NCBI GenBank assembly: GCA_015486655.1
Contig: WFRF01000194.1
Span: forward strand, 1-30,661
DNA: 30,661 nucleotides
Reading direction: 5' to 3'
Origin: Caldifarciminota bacterium
GTDB taxonomy: Bacteria > Hydrothermota > 32-111 > QNBC01
The notes below the pieces were generated by a model. That model ran no database searches and was not told where the DNA came from. It saw only the letters and a program-made list of their open reading frames with translations. Below are positions 1 to 9,309 of this stretch, in pieces. Made by a program: the position numbers and the translations under genes. The stretch's first letter is position 1. Each line of letters begins with the position of its first letter.

Positions 1-655
1 ACAGAGGTTCCATATCCACTCCCAAAGAGTATTTTTCATTGACGTAATCACATAGTTTGAAAGCGACAAGACATCCGGCTATTTCACTGAAAGGATATTT
101 GGAATCCTTTCTCTTTGGATTTACCACAGCTAAGGCATTTGGTATATGTTCCTTTGTCTCGTGATGATCGGTAATAATTACATCAATTCCGGCATTATTC
201 GCTCTGGTAATCTCCTCAAATGCTGTTATCCCGTTATCAACAGTTATTATTAATTGGATTCCCTCGGATATGGCGTGTTGTATTCCATCGGATGATATGC
301 CATACCCTTCGGATGTCCGGTCGTTAATATAACTTTCTGCCTTTACGCCGATTTTTTTCAAGAAAAGTGACATAATGGCAGAAGCTGTGATACCGTCAGC
401 GTCATAATCTCCGTAAATCATTATTTTTTCATTATCGGATATAGCCTTATAAAAACGGTCTGCTGCTTTTTCCATATCAGGCAGTAATTTTGGGGAGTGT
501 ATGGAATTCAGATCGGTATATATAAATTTCAGGATTCTTGATTTTGTATCAATGCCGCGTGAGACCAGTATATCTACAACCAGCGGATGTAAATCTTCGA
601 TATAAATATCTTTTGAATGCGGATTTCTAAATTGCCACTTAGAATAGCGAGGCAT
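1..655 (-). CDS. recJ: RecJ single-stranded-DNA-specific exonuclease, N-terminal part (runs off left edge)
   Basis: Translating the minus strand from the ATG at 655 gives an open frame of about 218 residues continuing past the window edge. It carries DHH-family motifs in order: YGDYDADGITA (metal-binding motif I), VDNGI (motif II) and ITDHHE (the DHH motif), followed by NPKR. This spacing is typical of RecJ, the Mn-dependent 5'-3' single-strand exonuclease of recombination and mismatch repair. The opening PRYSKWQFR also resembles RecJ N-termini (usually KWxxR). The DHHA1 and OB-fold regions lie outside the window. The start is 5 nt beyond the stop of the zinc-ribbon gene and has only a weak AGAAG, so the two genes are probably cotranscribed from the promoter near 1560-1588. 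Family call is secure; completeness cannot be judged. Confidence 0.93.
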   Translation of the reverse strand, partial: MPRYSKWQFRNPHSKDIYIEDLHPLVVDILVSRGIDTKSRILKFIYTDLNSIHSPKLLPDMEKAADRFYKAISDNEKIMIYGDYDADGITASAIMSLFLKKIGVKAESYINDRTSEGYGISSDGIQHAISEGIQLIITVDNGITAFEEITRANNAGIDVIITDHHETKEHIPNALAVVNPKRKDSKYPFSEIAGCLVAFKLCDYVNEKYSLGVDMEPL

Positions 656-660
656 TACTT

Positions 661-1542
661 CTATTTGAATTTAAAGAGTTTTTGCCCGTTGGCAACTATC
701 TCATTCAGAGCATCTTCAAAATAGGTTGTATTCTGCAAAATTTGCGGAGATACTTTCTGTTGATAAAATTTCCAAGATTTCTTAATCTCAGAACCTATAA
801 GCTCAACAAGATTCCCCTGCTCCAATCCTTGTTTTACTTTATCTCCGTGATAGAGTTTTATATCCTTAGCCAGGGCGCGAGCAAGTTTTTTAGCTTTTTC
901 ATATTCTTTATTTTCTTCTTCCGTTCCTGCCGTCTCCAAAGTTGGCTCCGGTGTTTCGACAGGGGGTTCGATTGTTGTAGGAGCACCTGTTCCGCCGGGC
1001 ATTCCTCCGGTATTACTTTCAAACGAGGGAGTAGATTCCGGAGGCGCAGATTCTGTCTCCGTTTCACTTGTCTCATTCCCGGATAACGACTTAAATTTTT
1101 CCCAAAGAGCGGAAATTTTATCATTTGATACTGCGGGCTCAGGAGTGGGAGGTTCTTCAACTGCAGTTTCTTCGGGCTCTTGTTGGGGTTCCGGTGCAGT
1201 GGAAGTGTTTAATAAATCTTCAAAGTCGTTTGCAATTTTACTTTCATTGGAAAACTCTTCCGAATCGGCGGTCTCCGTTTCCATCTCAGGTTTTTCCATA
1301 TCGGGAAATTCTCCGGATTTATTTATGCCATACATGCTTTCGGTTGCCGTTCCTACGCTTTCATGCTCTTCCGTTGCTTCTGCCGCCATACCTTCGTAAG
1401 GAAGCAATTGTATGTTTGAAACCTCTTTATATATAGTAAATACATTGCCACAATTGGGACATTTTACGGCTGCTCCTCCTGCGGGAACTTCGTTCTCATC
1501 AACAATATATTTTTTATTACATTTAGGACATTGTACAATCAT
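661..1542 (-). CDS. MJ0042-type zinc-ribbon protein with long acidic Pro/Glu/Thr-rich linker
   Basis: 293 residues in three parts. Residues 1-40 form a zinc ribbon: CPKC at 5-8 and CPNC at 28-31, with the VPAGGAAVKCPNCG signature of the MJ0042 family. Residues about 45-210 are low-complexity, rich in E, P, T and S, and probably disordered. Residues about 212-293 form a helical C-terminal domain (KKLARALAKDIKLYH, then a stretch ending KLFKFK). From memory, this domain recurs at the C-terminus of deltaproteobacterial zinc-ribbon proteins; its function is unknown to me. There is no signal peptide or membrane segment, so it should be cytoplasmic. It has a strong promoter and AAGGAG Shine-Dalgarno (1548-1553) and lies directly upstream of recJ. 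Its role is not known; nucleic-acid or protein binding is only a guess. Confidence 0.85.
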   Translation of the reverse strand: MIVQCPKCNKKYIVDENEVPAGGAAVKCPNCGNVFTIYKEVSNIQLLPYEGMAAEATEEHESVGTATESMYGINKSGEFPDMEKPEMETETADSEEFSNESKIANDFEDLLNTSTAPEPQQEPEETAVEEPPTPEPAVSNDKISALWEKFKSLSGNETSETETESAPPESTPSFESNTGGMPGGTGAPTTIEPPVETPEPTLETAGTEEENKEYEKAKKLARALAKDIKLYHGDKVKQGLEQGNLVELIGSEIKKSWKFYQQKVSPQILQNTTYFEDALNEIVANGQKLFKFK

Positions 1543-1559
1543 AATATCTCCTTTTCTCT

Positions 1560-1588
1560 ATTCTATTAAATATACATAAGAATGTCAA
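1560..1588 (-). promoter_or_regulatory. Sigma70-type promoter for the zinc-ribbon/recJ operon
   Basis: On the minus strand TTGACA (1583-1588), 17 nt spacer, TAGAAT (1560-1565). The ATG at 1542 follows with an AAGGAG Shine-Dalgarno between. It is divergent from the promoter at 1642-1670. Confidence 0.8.
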
Positions 1589-1641
1589 TAAGATTGCTTG
1601 ATTCCGAGGAGACAGGTATAACTCGCACATCTCCACTTCTC

Positions 1642-1670
1642 TTGACATTAGCCCCTTAATTGAATATACT
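1642..1670 (+). promoter_or_regulatory. Sigma70-type promoter for the envelope operon (M6 protease)
   Basis: TTGACA (1642-1647), exactly 17 nt, TATACT (1665-1670). The protease ATG at 1699 is preceded by AGGAGGG (1689-1695). Confidence 0.85.
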
Positions 1671-1698
1671 CGTTTTATGATTATTTTCAGGAGGGCAA

Positions 1699-4600
1699 AT
1701 GTTTAAAAAATCAATTATTACGGTTATGGCATTTGTAATAATGTCATTTATTGCTACGAGTTTGTTTGCAAGTTTATCGTCTTTGGAGAAATTGAAGAAG
1801 AAGGATGTTTATAAAGTTCAACGTAGATATTACAATAAACTTATGGAGTTGTTTGAAAAGAATCCGGAGGCGAGAAAATATATAGAAGTTCCATTCAGAC
1901 CGCCGACATATTTACGAGGGAAAGAGCAGATTGTAAAAAGAGCGACCAATGTGGATACAATTAAAGTACTTGTTATAAGAGTGGAATTTCAGAAAGATAC
2001 CACTACATTAACCACAGGGGACGGAACATTTGCCGATACCGCTTATGGTAGCCCTTTTATTATAGATTCAACAACACACGACAGTTCGCGAAATCTTGCA
2101 TATGACCCGCCGCATGATTCACTTTATTTTCATGACCAAATGCTGGCGTTAAGAAATTACTATTTGAGCGATTTTAACGGACAGTTGTATATAGAATGGG
2201 ATCAATATCCCAAAACCCGGTTCGGCGGATACAAGTTACCGCATAAAATGGCATATTACGGTGATTTATACGATGTTGCCGGAGGGCTTTTTAAATTAAT
2301 GGATGATGCCGTGAGAGAAGCCGATCAGGATACAACGGCAAATATTCAATTCAGTCACTATGATTCATATATAATCTTTCATGCCGGCAGTGCCTGGCAA
2401 AGTGATTTGGGGGATTCTCCCAATGATATTCCCGCCGTTTACATAAGTAATTCGGAAGTTATAGGCGCCCCCGGGAGAGGAGAGAGATATGCCACAAAAG
2501 ACGGGGTTACGGTAAATGATGCCATTATTTATCCGGAAACAGCCCGTCAAGACGGGGACACGTTGTCCGGTTTGCAAGGAGGATTGGCCCATGAGTTCGG
2601 ACACCAGCTCGGTATGATAGATCTTTACGATGTATCAAACCGGACAATGGGTTGCGGGGGCTGGGCTTTAATGGGAACGGGCAATTGGAATGTAAACGGA
2701 CTTATTCCACCGCATCACATGGCTTGGCACTCGGCAATGCCGTTATATGTTCATCCTCATACGAATCCCAACTACAGAAGAGTATTTATCGATCCCGTTG
2801 TATTGGACCATGATACAAGCGGTGTTAAAATATTGCGAAGAGGAGAAAATGATAACGACAGTATTCCCAAGATATATAAAGTTCCGATTAATGCCCACGA
2901 ATATTATTTGATTGCTGACAGAATTGCATATATTTCACCGGATACAATATCGGCAAATCCCGATTCCAATGGGCTTAGAGTATGGAAAGACGGAGTACTT
3001 GTCAAATTAAACGATTATGACCAGGGCCTCCCTCCCGATTATGGCAGAGGCGGACTCGCTGTATGGCATATAGATGAAAACGTTATCGATTCTACAATCG
3101 GAGAAAATGCCGTAAATGCCGGTCCCGTCCATGGTATTAAAATGGTGGAAGCCGACGGTATACAGGATTTCCAACTCCCTTTAAGTGAGGTTACAAACGG
3201 AGAAGATGCATTTTACGGTTCTCCTTATGATCTGTATTTTTCGGGCAACAATGACAGTTTAACGAGAAACAGCTTTCCAAAGAGTTTGGATAATGAGGGT
3301 GGGTATACAAGGGTTGATATTAAGAATATAAGTGTTGACAGGAGTATAATGACATTTGACCTGAAGTTTAACTGGAAACAAAAAGGATTTCCCATTAAAA
3401 TTGATACTGTAGTGGATGTTAACTCTCCGGTTGTATGTGATCTTAATAATGACGGAGTTAATGAGATTCTGCAGAATACCGTTTCAGGAGGTGTATACAT
3501 ATTTGAACCCGATGGTACGCCGTATACCGGACATAATAACGGACTTGCCGCAAAAATGAGTTCCAGTGAAGCCTATACCGGTGATGCCATAGGGGATATA
3601 AACGGAGATGGGAGAAAGGATATCGTAACCGCTTCCACGGACGGTAAAATCTATGCCTATTATGCGGATTCATTTAATCTTGCCCATTATCTTGTTAAAA
3701 TAAACGGATTTCCGTTTTCCACGTCTGATATGATTCTCGGAGCTCCATTGCTGGCAGATGTTGACGGGGATTCCGTCGATGAAATAATCTTCGGTTCAAA
3801 TGATAACTATCTGTACTGTCTTGATTATAACGGCAATGAACCTGTTGTTAAATGGAAAGTTTATATGACCCAATGGATGTGGGGAACCCCTATCTACTAC
3901 AAAGGTTATATCTTTGCGTTGTCCGGGGACGGCAGATTATTCAAGATTAATGCGGAAACGGGGGATACATTATGGACAAGAGGCGATGCATCCATATGGC
4001 AGACGACAACGAGTCCGGTTATGGCAAATTTAACATCCAATGATACCATGGACATATTCTATACAAATGCCGATGGGAATATGTTGCTGTACGATGAGTA
4101 CGGAAATTTAAAATGGAAGAAACCCATACAGGATACTTCCGTATATACGACTTTCTACTCATCACCTGCTGTAGCGGATATAAACGGAGACGGGAAACCG
4201 GAGATAATCTTTACAGCCGGAGGCAAGGTTTTCGCTGTTTATCCCAACGGAACATTTCTATCGGGATTCCCTGTTCAGATTGACACCTCTTCAATTCAAT
4301 CCTCAATTACAGTGGGTGATATTGACGGAAATGACACCGCGGATGTTGTTGTTGCATCTTTGGGGGGTAAATTACATGCGATAAATTGCCATGGCAAGGA
4401 CGTGGTAAATTTCCCGTTCAGTCTCGGAGATTCATGTTTTTCAACACCTGCAATAGCTGATGTAGACGGTGACAGGGATATGGAGCTTATTGTGGGAGAT
4501 GAGGGTAAAATGCTTAATGTTTTTGATTTATCCGTACTCTATGATTCTGCCAGGGTTACATCACCTTTTCAACATAAAGATTTGAAACATAACGCCGTAT

Positions 4601-4929
4601 ACACGTTTAATCTAAGTCCCGAACAAACCGGTGAGGGGTTACCCATATTAAAGAAAAACAGTTTCTATCTATATCCTAACCCGGTAACAATTGATAATTT
4701 TAAAATAAGATTTACATTGAACCATCCTTCAAAAGTAACATATAGAATATTTGACGCTTCCAAAAATTTGAGAAAAAAAGAATCCGTTGATGTAAACGAA
4801 ACAGGATTTCCGTATGAAATACCCGTAGATGTTTCAAAGCTGGGGAATGATCTGTATATCGTTCAAATAACCCTTGAACACAATGGAAAAACAGAAAAAT
4901 ATTATAAAAAGCTCTTGGTGGCAAGGTAG
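1699..4929 (+). CDS. Secreted M6-family metalloprotease with VCBS/FG-GAP repeats and T9SS-like C-terminal sorting domain
   Basis: 1076 residues. Residues 1-25 are a signal peptide (basic start, hydrophobic core, LFAS cleavage region). The zinc site is HEFGHQLG at 298-305, an HExxHxxG motif whose second His and downstream residues give zincin-type coordination; a WALMGTG segment just after fits the Met-turn of M6 (immune-inhibitor-A-like) proteases. From about residue 575 to 930 there are at least six D-x-N/D-x-D-G-type calcium-binding repeats (for example DINGDG, DVDGD), as in FG-GAP/VCBS beta-propellers. The last ~90 residues begin with YPNPV at 992-996 and end in KKLLVAR, resembling the type A sorting domain of the Por/type IX secretion system. 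An exported, cell-surface or released protease is likely. First gene of a four-gene operon with a strong promoter and Shine-Dalgarno. Confidence 0.9.
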   Translation: MFKKSIITVMAFVIMSFIATSLFASLSSLEKLKKKDVYKVQRRYYNKLMELFEKNPEARKYIEVPFRPPTYLRGKEQIVKRATNVDTIKVLVIRVEFQKDTTTLTTGDGTFADTAYGSPFIIDSTTHDSSRNLAYDPPHDSLYFHDQMLALRNYYLSDFNGQLYIEWDQYPKTRFGGYKLPHKMAYYGDLYDVAGGLFKLMDDAVREADQDTTANIQFSHYDSYIIFHAGSAWQSDLGDSPNDIPAVYISNSEVIGAPGRGERYATKDGVTVNDAIIYPETARQDGDTLSGLQGGLAHEFGHQLGMIDLYDVSNRTMGCGGWALMGTGNWNVNGLIPPHHMAWHSAMPLYVHPHTNPNYRRVFIDPVVLDHDTSGVKILRRGENDNDSIPKIYKVPINAHEYYLIADRIAYISPDTISANPDSNGLRVWKDGVLVKLNDYDQGLPPDYGRGGLAVWHIDENVIDSTIGENAVNAGPVHGIKMVEADGIQDFQLPLSEVTNGEDAFYGSPYDLYFSGNNDSLTRNSFPKSLDNEGGYTRVDIKNISVDRSIMTFDLKFNWKQKGFPIKIDTVVDVNSPVVCDLNNDGVNEILQNTVSGGVYIFEPDGTPYTGHNNGLAAKMSSSEAYTGDAIGDINGDGRKDIVTASTDGKIYAYYADSFNLAHYLVKINGFPFSTSDMILGAPLLADVDGDSVDEIIFGSNDNYLYCLDYNGNEPVVKWKVYMTQWMWGTPIYYKGYIFALSGDGRLFKINAETGDTLWTRGDASIWQTTTSPVMANLTSNDTMDIFYTNADGNMLLYDEYGNLKWKKPIQDTSVYTTFYSSPAVADINGDGKPEIIFTAGGKVFAVYPNGTFLSGFPVQIDTSSIQSSITVGDIDGNDTADVVVASLGGKLHAINCHGKDVVNFPFSLGDSCFSTPAIADVDGDRDMELIVGDEGKMLNVFDLSVLYDSARVTSPFQHKDLKHNAVYTFNLSPEQTGEGLPILKKNSFYLYPNPVTIDNFKIRFTLNHPSKVTYRIFDASKNLRKKESVDVNETGFPYEIPVDVSKLGNDLYIVQITLEHNGKTEKYYKKLLVAR

Positions 4930-4937
4930 AGGTGATA

Positions 4938-5576
4938 ATGAGAGGTAAGAAATTGGCAATAGTTCTGATTTTAACACTTGTAAGTTTTTTCCCTATGTAT
5001 GGGAAGAATAAACCTTTGGCGATTACGATGTCGCTTATATTACCCGGATCGGGCAACCTGTATATGGGAGACAGAGAATCCGCCATATATCATTTCGGTG
5101 CCGAAGCCCTTATTGTCAGCGGTATATTACTGACAAACAATTATCATAATTCGTATATTGATAATGCTCTTAAGTATGCCAATATGCATTCAGGTGCCGC
5201 ATATAGAAATGACAATGATTATCTTACAGGGCTGGAATGGTACATGAATAATAATGATTACAATGAGCGGATAAGAGAAGATGCAAGATCCATGTATCCG
5301 GACAATCTCGAACAGCAAAAAACGTATATAGCGGAGCACTCGATTCCGGATTCTTTGGGATGGTCCTGGCAGAGCACGGATAATATGGACACATTTGCGA
5401 AATTGATGGAAAATTCGAGAAAAATTAAGATTGCAACCTACGCCATTGCCGCGGGTTTTGTAATAAACCGGATAGTCAGCGCTTTTATAACGATGCCGGA
5501 AGATCAATCGGTAAGAGTACGGGTTACAAATAATGTGACAGGGATAAAAGGTGAGATTATCTATACCTTTAAGTAA
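4938..5576 (+). CDS. Exported small protein with PGSGxxYxG motif, function unknown
   Basis: 212 residues from the ATG at 4938. An in-frame GTG at 4932 is less likely because it lies inside the Shine-Dalgarno-like GAGGTGAT that would serve the ATG. Residues 1-22 look like a signal peptide. LPGSGNLYMGDRESAIYHFG follows directly, the P-G-x-G-x-x-Y-x-G pattern seen in DUF5683-like envelope proteins of Bacteroidota and relatives, leading into a hydrophobic segment. The middle is polar and rich in Asn and Tyr, and a second hydrophobic segment lies near residues 165-185. It starts 8 nt after the protease stop, in the same operon. I do not recognise a specific function; a membrane-associated partner of the neighbouring secreted enzymes is inference only. 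Confidence 0.7.
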   Translation: MRGKKLAIVLILTLVSFFPMYGKNKPLAITMSLILPGSGNLYMGDRESAIYHFGAEALIVSGILLTNNYHNSYIDNALKYANMHSGAAYRNDNDYLTGLEWYMNNNDYNERIREDARSMYPDNLEQQKTYIAEHSIPDSLGWSWQSTDNMDTFAKLMENSRKIKIATYAIAAGFVINRIVSAFITMPEDQSVRVRVTNNVTGIKGEIIYTFK

Positions 5577-5961
5577 AATATGGAATCGAATAGTATACTT
5601 CTTTAGAGCGAACTATAAAATAATACTAATCTGGATAGGAATCCTTGTTTTTATAAAGGTAGCTTTCTACTATCATCTTCAAAAATCGGTTATAGCTTTC
5701 TTTGTTATTGTTTTTGGTTTGATTGCTCAGGCATTTACGGGATTACTGAGTTTGGTCAGTTATATACCTTTTATCGGCCCCATGATTACCAAGGTTATAA
5801 GTCTTCCCCTTTTTCTGCTGATAAACGGTATAACTTATACTACTACGATCTTTTTCATGAGAAAAAGAAAAGGAAAAAGGGATATTGTAATATCAAGGAG
5901 TTTAACAAATGCGTTACTTATCGGAATCGTTATCGGGTTCATACTCGGCAAGCTTTTCTAA
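5551..5961 (+). CDS. Small polytopic membrane protein, function unknown
   Basis: 136 residues, very hydrophobic, with roughly four predicted membrane segments (about residues 20-36, 45-70, 75-97 and 118-134) and a basic cluster (RKRKGKR) after the third. The only standard start giving the full frame is the GTG at 5551, which overlaps the upstream gene by 26 nt; AAAGGTGAG spans this position, so the true start could lie slightly downstream at a non-standard codon. The 3' end overlaps the next gene by 53 nt. No family was recognised. Its place between an exported protein and an outer-membrane barrel protein suggests an envelope role, which is inference. Confidence 0.6.
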   Translation: MRLSIPLSKIWNRIVYFFRANYKIILIWIGILVFIKVAFYYHLQKSVIAFFVIVFGLIAQAFTGLLSLVSYIPFIGPMITKVISLPLFLLINGITYTTTIFFMRKRKGKRDIVISRSLTNALLIGIVIGFILGKLF

Positions 5962-8773
5962 GATCATTTTTCTGGTCTTATTATTTTCATTACCCATGTC
6001 CGGCGTTTTTGGACAGTATTTCGGGAAAAATAAAGTTAAATATAAAAATATGCATTGGAAAATGGTGGAAACTCCCCATTTCAACATATATTATTACGAA
6101 GGGGGAGAATATCTTGCTGAGTTTGCCGCTAATATAGCTGAGGACTCATACAGGGAGATTTCGGATAATCTGTCCTGGGAGTTGAAGAGGAAGGTACCTA
6201 TTTTAATTTATGATTCGCATAATGATTTTGAACAAACCAATGTAACACCGGGAATAATCGAAGAACAGGTGGGAGGATTTACCGAAATTTATAAGAGCAG
6301 GGTTGTGGTTCCATTTGACGGTTCTTATGAGGAGTTTAGGCATGTTATTAATCATGAACTGACGCATGCTTTCCAATATGATATACTGTACGGGAAGAAT
6401 TTGGCGGGGAATATAGTGACTCAGGTTACCACAAACGTCCCTTTATGGTTTATGGAAGGGATGGCGGAGTATGAATCGAGATGGATGGATCCGGAAACGG
6501 ATATATTTATGAGAGATCTGCTTTTAAACGGACAGTATGTTAAAATACAGGATCTGTGGATGTACGGAGGTTACTTAATCTATAAAGAGGGGCAGATGAT
6601 AGAATATTATCTTACCCGGACGTTCGGTAAAAAAGTACTTGGGGATATATTGTTTAAGTGTAAAACAGAGAAATCATTTGAAAAAGCCGTGCAAAGTTCA
6701 ACGGGGCTTACACTTAAACAACTTGATGAGGAGTTCCAGGATTATCTTAGAAAACGTTACTTTGGTTATTACGATAAAAAATCCGAATATAAAGATTTCA
6801 GTACAAGGCTTACAAAATGTGACAGTACCTATTTTCTAAATGCAGGGGGTTCTATTAGTCCCGACGGAAATTATGTTGCCTTTTTCTCGGACAGAACGGG
6901 AAGATACAGTGTATTTCTAAAAAACATATTCACTGACAAAACACATTTAATTATTGGAGGGGAAAAGACAAGGGACTATGAACAGATGCATATATTACGA
7001 CCGTATATCGGATGGTTCCCGGACAGCAAAAAATTCGCATTTATAACAAAAGCCGGAGCCAAAGATTGTATACACATTTACAGTTTATCCAAACACAAGG
7101 TTATTAAAAGGATATCGTATAATCTTAATGCAATGTATTCTCCTTCGATTTCACCAAACGGTAAAAAAATTGTTTTTACCGGAATAAACGACGGAATGGA
7201 AGATATCTATATCACGGATCTGTCCAATACAAAGGAATACGAGAGGTTAACATTCGATAAATATGATGACAGAGAGCCGGTATTCTTAAATGATTCCATT
7301 TTAATATTTGTATCAGACAGACCCATTGGGAAAACAAAGGAATGGAATTACGGTAATTATTCAATATGGGCATTTAATTTGAATAACGACTCAATGTTCA
7401 CTGTAATGTCGAGAAAATTCCACAATATATCAAAACCTGCCGTTTATAAGGATAATATCTATTTCACGAGTAATGATGAAGGGTTTGGAAATATATTCAG
7501 ATTATCTTTTACAACGGGTAGAGTAACCAAAATTACGGATGTTCTTTTCGGAATAAGTAATATAAGTATTTCCGGAGATGGGAAATGGTCCGTTTTTGAT
7601 GGGGTAAAGGGAATGCGAAAAGATCTTTACCTGCTTAAAAATATCGAAAGTCTCGGCGAGAAACAGTATTCGCAGGTCTCTTATGTCACAAGATACACCA
7701 AGAATGTAGGGCTGCATTATAAAAAAACAAAGGCAAAAACTGTTTTTAGTGCGGATATAATGACAGGGTATCTCGGATACTCCTCTTACGGGGGAACATT
7801 CGGACAGGGTATTTTCCTGTTCTCGGATCTTTACGGGGACAATGAACTCCTCGCTCAATTGGATTTGGGAAGTTACAATATAATGAACGGTAATTACTAT
7901 TTCCAATACATGAACAGAAAATTCCGATTCAATTTGGGCGTGGCATTAAGCAAGTATAATGATGTTTATTACTATTCAAGCCCCATTGCGGCGGTGGTTA
8001 AAAATACATATGGAATATCGGGGTATGCGGACTATCCTTTTGATAAATATACTAGGATTGAACAAACAATAAACTATAATTACTATGTTGATTCTCTCTA
8101 CATTTACTATCCCGAAGAAGGACAATATTTCCTCTCGGGAAGTTATTCCTACCATGGATTGTATCCCGGGGTTGCATTTGTTTATGATGATGCACTCGAC
8201 AGTTATATGGGATATATTTCGGGAAATTTATTCAGGTTGGATTTACAAAGATCACTTGTCTTTAACGGCAATATGATGGATTTCTATTATATTTTCCTCG
8301 ATTACAGACATTATTCAACATTTTTTAAAAAATACACTTTGGCCACAAGGGTGATTGGCGATGCCGGCGGCGGTTTGGATGCAAACAGATTTACTGTTAG
8401 CGGCGCAGACGGTTTAAGAGGATTTGATTACGGTGAAGTTAACGGCAAGTATGTCTGGTTAATACAGAATGAATTGAGATTCAGATTATTAAAAGACATA
8501 ATTTTTGATAATCCCATACCGATCAAATTCGGCAGCGTATACAGCGCCCTGTTTCTTGATATGGGGAGCGGATTTAATGACTTTAATGCGTACCAGCCAT
8601 TTTCCAGAAGCACAAACGGATGGCAATTGGAAGATATTAAAGCCGATGCAGGCATAAGTTTCAGAATCAATCTCGGAATCACGCTGCTTCAGTTTGATAT
8701 AACAAGACAATTGAATCTGATGCACCTGGAAGGAAACACGAGATACACGTTGAAACTTGGGGGACTATATTAG
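5909..8773 (+). CDS. Peptidase-MA-like / PD40 propeller / Omp85-like surface-antigen barrel fusion protein
   Basis: 954 residues. A signal peptide covers about 1-36, ending near VFGQ. Residues ~50-290 form a gluzincin-like domain with HELTHAF (HELTH 149-153) and WFMEGMAEYE (candidate third ligand E187), as in MA-clan peptidases. From about 315 to 600 there are TolB/PD40-type propeller repeats (SPDGNYVAFFSDRTG from about 317, SPNGKKIVFTG near 412, SGDGKWSVFDG near 555). The rest is aromatic-rich beta sequence typical of an outer-membrane barrel, with GADGLRGFDYG (832-842) matching the LRGF/Y motif of the Omp85/bacterial surface antigen domain, and a C-terminal strand ending LKLGGLY. The start is supported by AAGGAG (5895-5900), 8 nt before the ATG. 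Likely outer-membrane, with protease and propeller in the periplasm. Last gene of the operon. Confidence 0.85.
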   Translation: MRYLSESLSGSYSASFSKIIFLVLLFSLPMSGVFGQYFGKNKVKYKNMHWKMVETPHFNIYYYEGGEYLAEFAANIAEDSYREISDNLSWELKRKVPILIYDSHNDFEQTNVTPGIIEEQVGGFTEIYKSRVVVPFDGSYEEFRHVINHELTHAFQYDILYGKNLAGNIVTQVTTNVPLWFMEGMAEYESRWMDPETDIFMRDLLLNGQYVKIQDLWMYGGYLIYKEGQMIEYYLTRTFGKKVLGDILFKCKTEKSFEKAVQSSTGLTLKQLDEEFQDYLRKRYFGYYDKKSEYKDFSTRLTKCDSTYFLNAGGSISPDGNYVAFFSDRTGRYSVFLKNIFTDKTHLIIGGEKTRDYEQMHILRPYIGWFPDSKKFAFITKAGAKDCIHIYSLSKHKVIKRISYNLNAMYSPSISPNGKKIVFTGINDGMEDIYITDLSNTKEYERLTFDKYDDREPVFLNDSILIFVSDRPIGKTKEWNYGNYSIWAFNLNNDSMFTVMSRKFHNISKPAVYKDNIYFTSNDEGFGNIFRLSFTTGRVTKITDVLFGISNISISGDGKWSVFDGVKGMRKDLYLLKNIESLGEKQYSQVSYVTRYTKNVGLHYKKTKAKTVFSADIMTGYLGYSSYGGTFGQGIFLFSDLYGDNELLAQLDLGSYNIMNGNYYFQYMNRKFRFNLGVALSKYNDVYYYSSPIAAVVKNTYGISGYADYPFDKYTRIEQTINYNYYVDSLYIYYPEEGQYFLSGSYSYHGLYPGVAFVYDDALDSYMGYISGNLFRLDLQRSLVFNGNMMDFYYIFLDYRHYSTFFKKYTLATRVIGDAGGGLDANRFTVSGADGLRGFDYGEVNGKYVWLIQNELRFRLLKDIIFDNPIPIKFGSVYSALFLDMGSGFNDFNAYQPFSRSTNGWQLEDIKADAGISFRINLGITLLQFDITRQLNLMHLEGNTRYTLKLGGLY

Positions 8774-8774
8774 T

Positions 8775-9191
8775 TTACAGCAGTTCAACTTCGTAAGTTA
8801 AATTGACTCCTCCGTTTTTCAGCATTGCGGAAACGGAACAATACTTATCCTGAGAAAGATTTACCGCTTTTTCTATTTTTGTCCTGTCGTTTTCAGATGC
8901 ATGCATTCTGTATTTAAGATGGATATCCGTATAAACCTTTGGGTGTTCGGGGGCTTTTTTATATGTTATTTCTATCTCAAAATTTGAATACCGGACCTGC
9001 ATTTTATTCATAATTGACAATACATCTATTCCCGTACAACCTCCCAGGGAATGAAGGAGTAGTTCCATGGGCCAAACAGCACTATTTGTACCGTTTTGGT
9101 AGTTTGAATCCATAACAACGGAATGTCCTGAGGGGCCAAGTCCGATAAGTCTGTAAATATCAACATTTTTTACTATTACTTTATTTTCCAT
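8775..9191 (-). CDS. OsmC/Ohr-family protein
   Basis: 138 residues with both hallmark cysteines: C52 in LGGCTGIDV and C118 in QDKYCSVSAML. OsmC/Ohr proteins are cytosolic thiol peroxidases that reduce organic hydroperoxides as homodimers. The sequence groups better with the OsmC-like/YhfA type than with Ohr, since it lacks the Ohr N-terminal signature. It has a strong Shine-Dalgarno (AAGGAGG, 9196-9202) and its own promoter at 9213-9240. Its stop lies 1 nt from the stop of the convergent barrel-protein gene. Single-gene transcript, probably part of an oxidative-stress defence. Confidence 0.9.
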   Translation of the reverse strand: MENKVIVKNVDIYRLIGLGPSGHSVVMDSNYQNGTNSAVWPMELLLHSLGGCTGIDVLSIMNKMQVRYSNFEIEITYKKAPEHPKVYTDIHLKYRMHASENDRTKIEKAVNLSQDKYCSVSAMLKNGGVNLTYEVELL

Positions 9192-9212
9192 ATAACCTCC
9201 TTACTCTTTTGA

Positions 9213-9240
9213 ATTATACAATAATAATTGAGAATTTCAA
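9213..9240 (-). promoter_or_regulatory. Promoter for the OsmC-family gene
   Basis: On the minus strand TTGAAA (9235-9240), 16 nt, TATAAT (9213-9218), then AAGGAGG and the ATG at 9191. Confidence 0.7.
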
Positions 9241-9309
9241 GCTGATGTTTGTGTATTGCCCTTTTGCAAAGAGGTACTGCGAAACAGTGGTATGTTTTTC
9301 TCCTAATAT

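Noticed and set aside
682..1086. Plus-strand open frame opposite the zinc-ribbon gene
   Set aside because: Arg/Phe/Cys-rich shadow of the low-complexity linker; no Shine-Dalgarno and no recognisable domain.
4932..4937. GTG start for the second envelope gene
   Set aside because: The GTG is part of the GAGGTGAT Shine-Dalgarno for the ATG at 4938.
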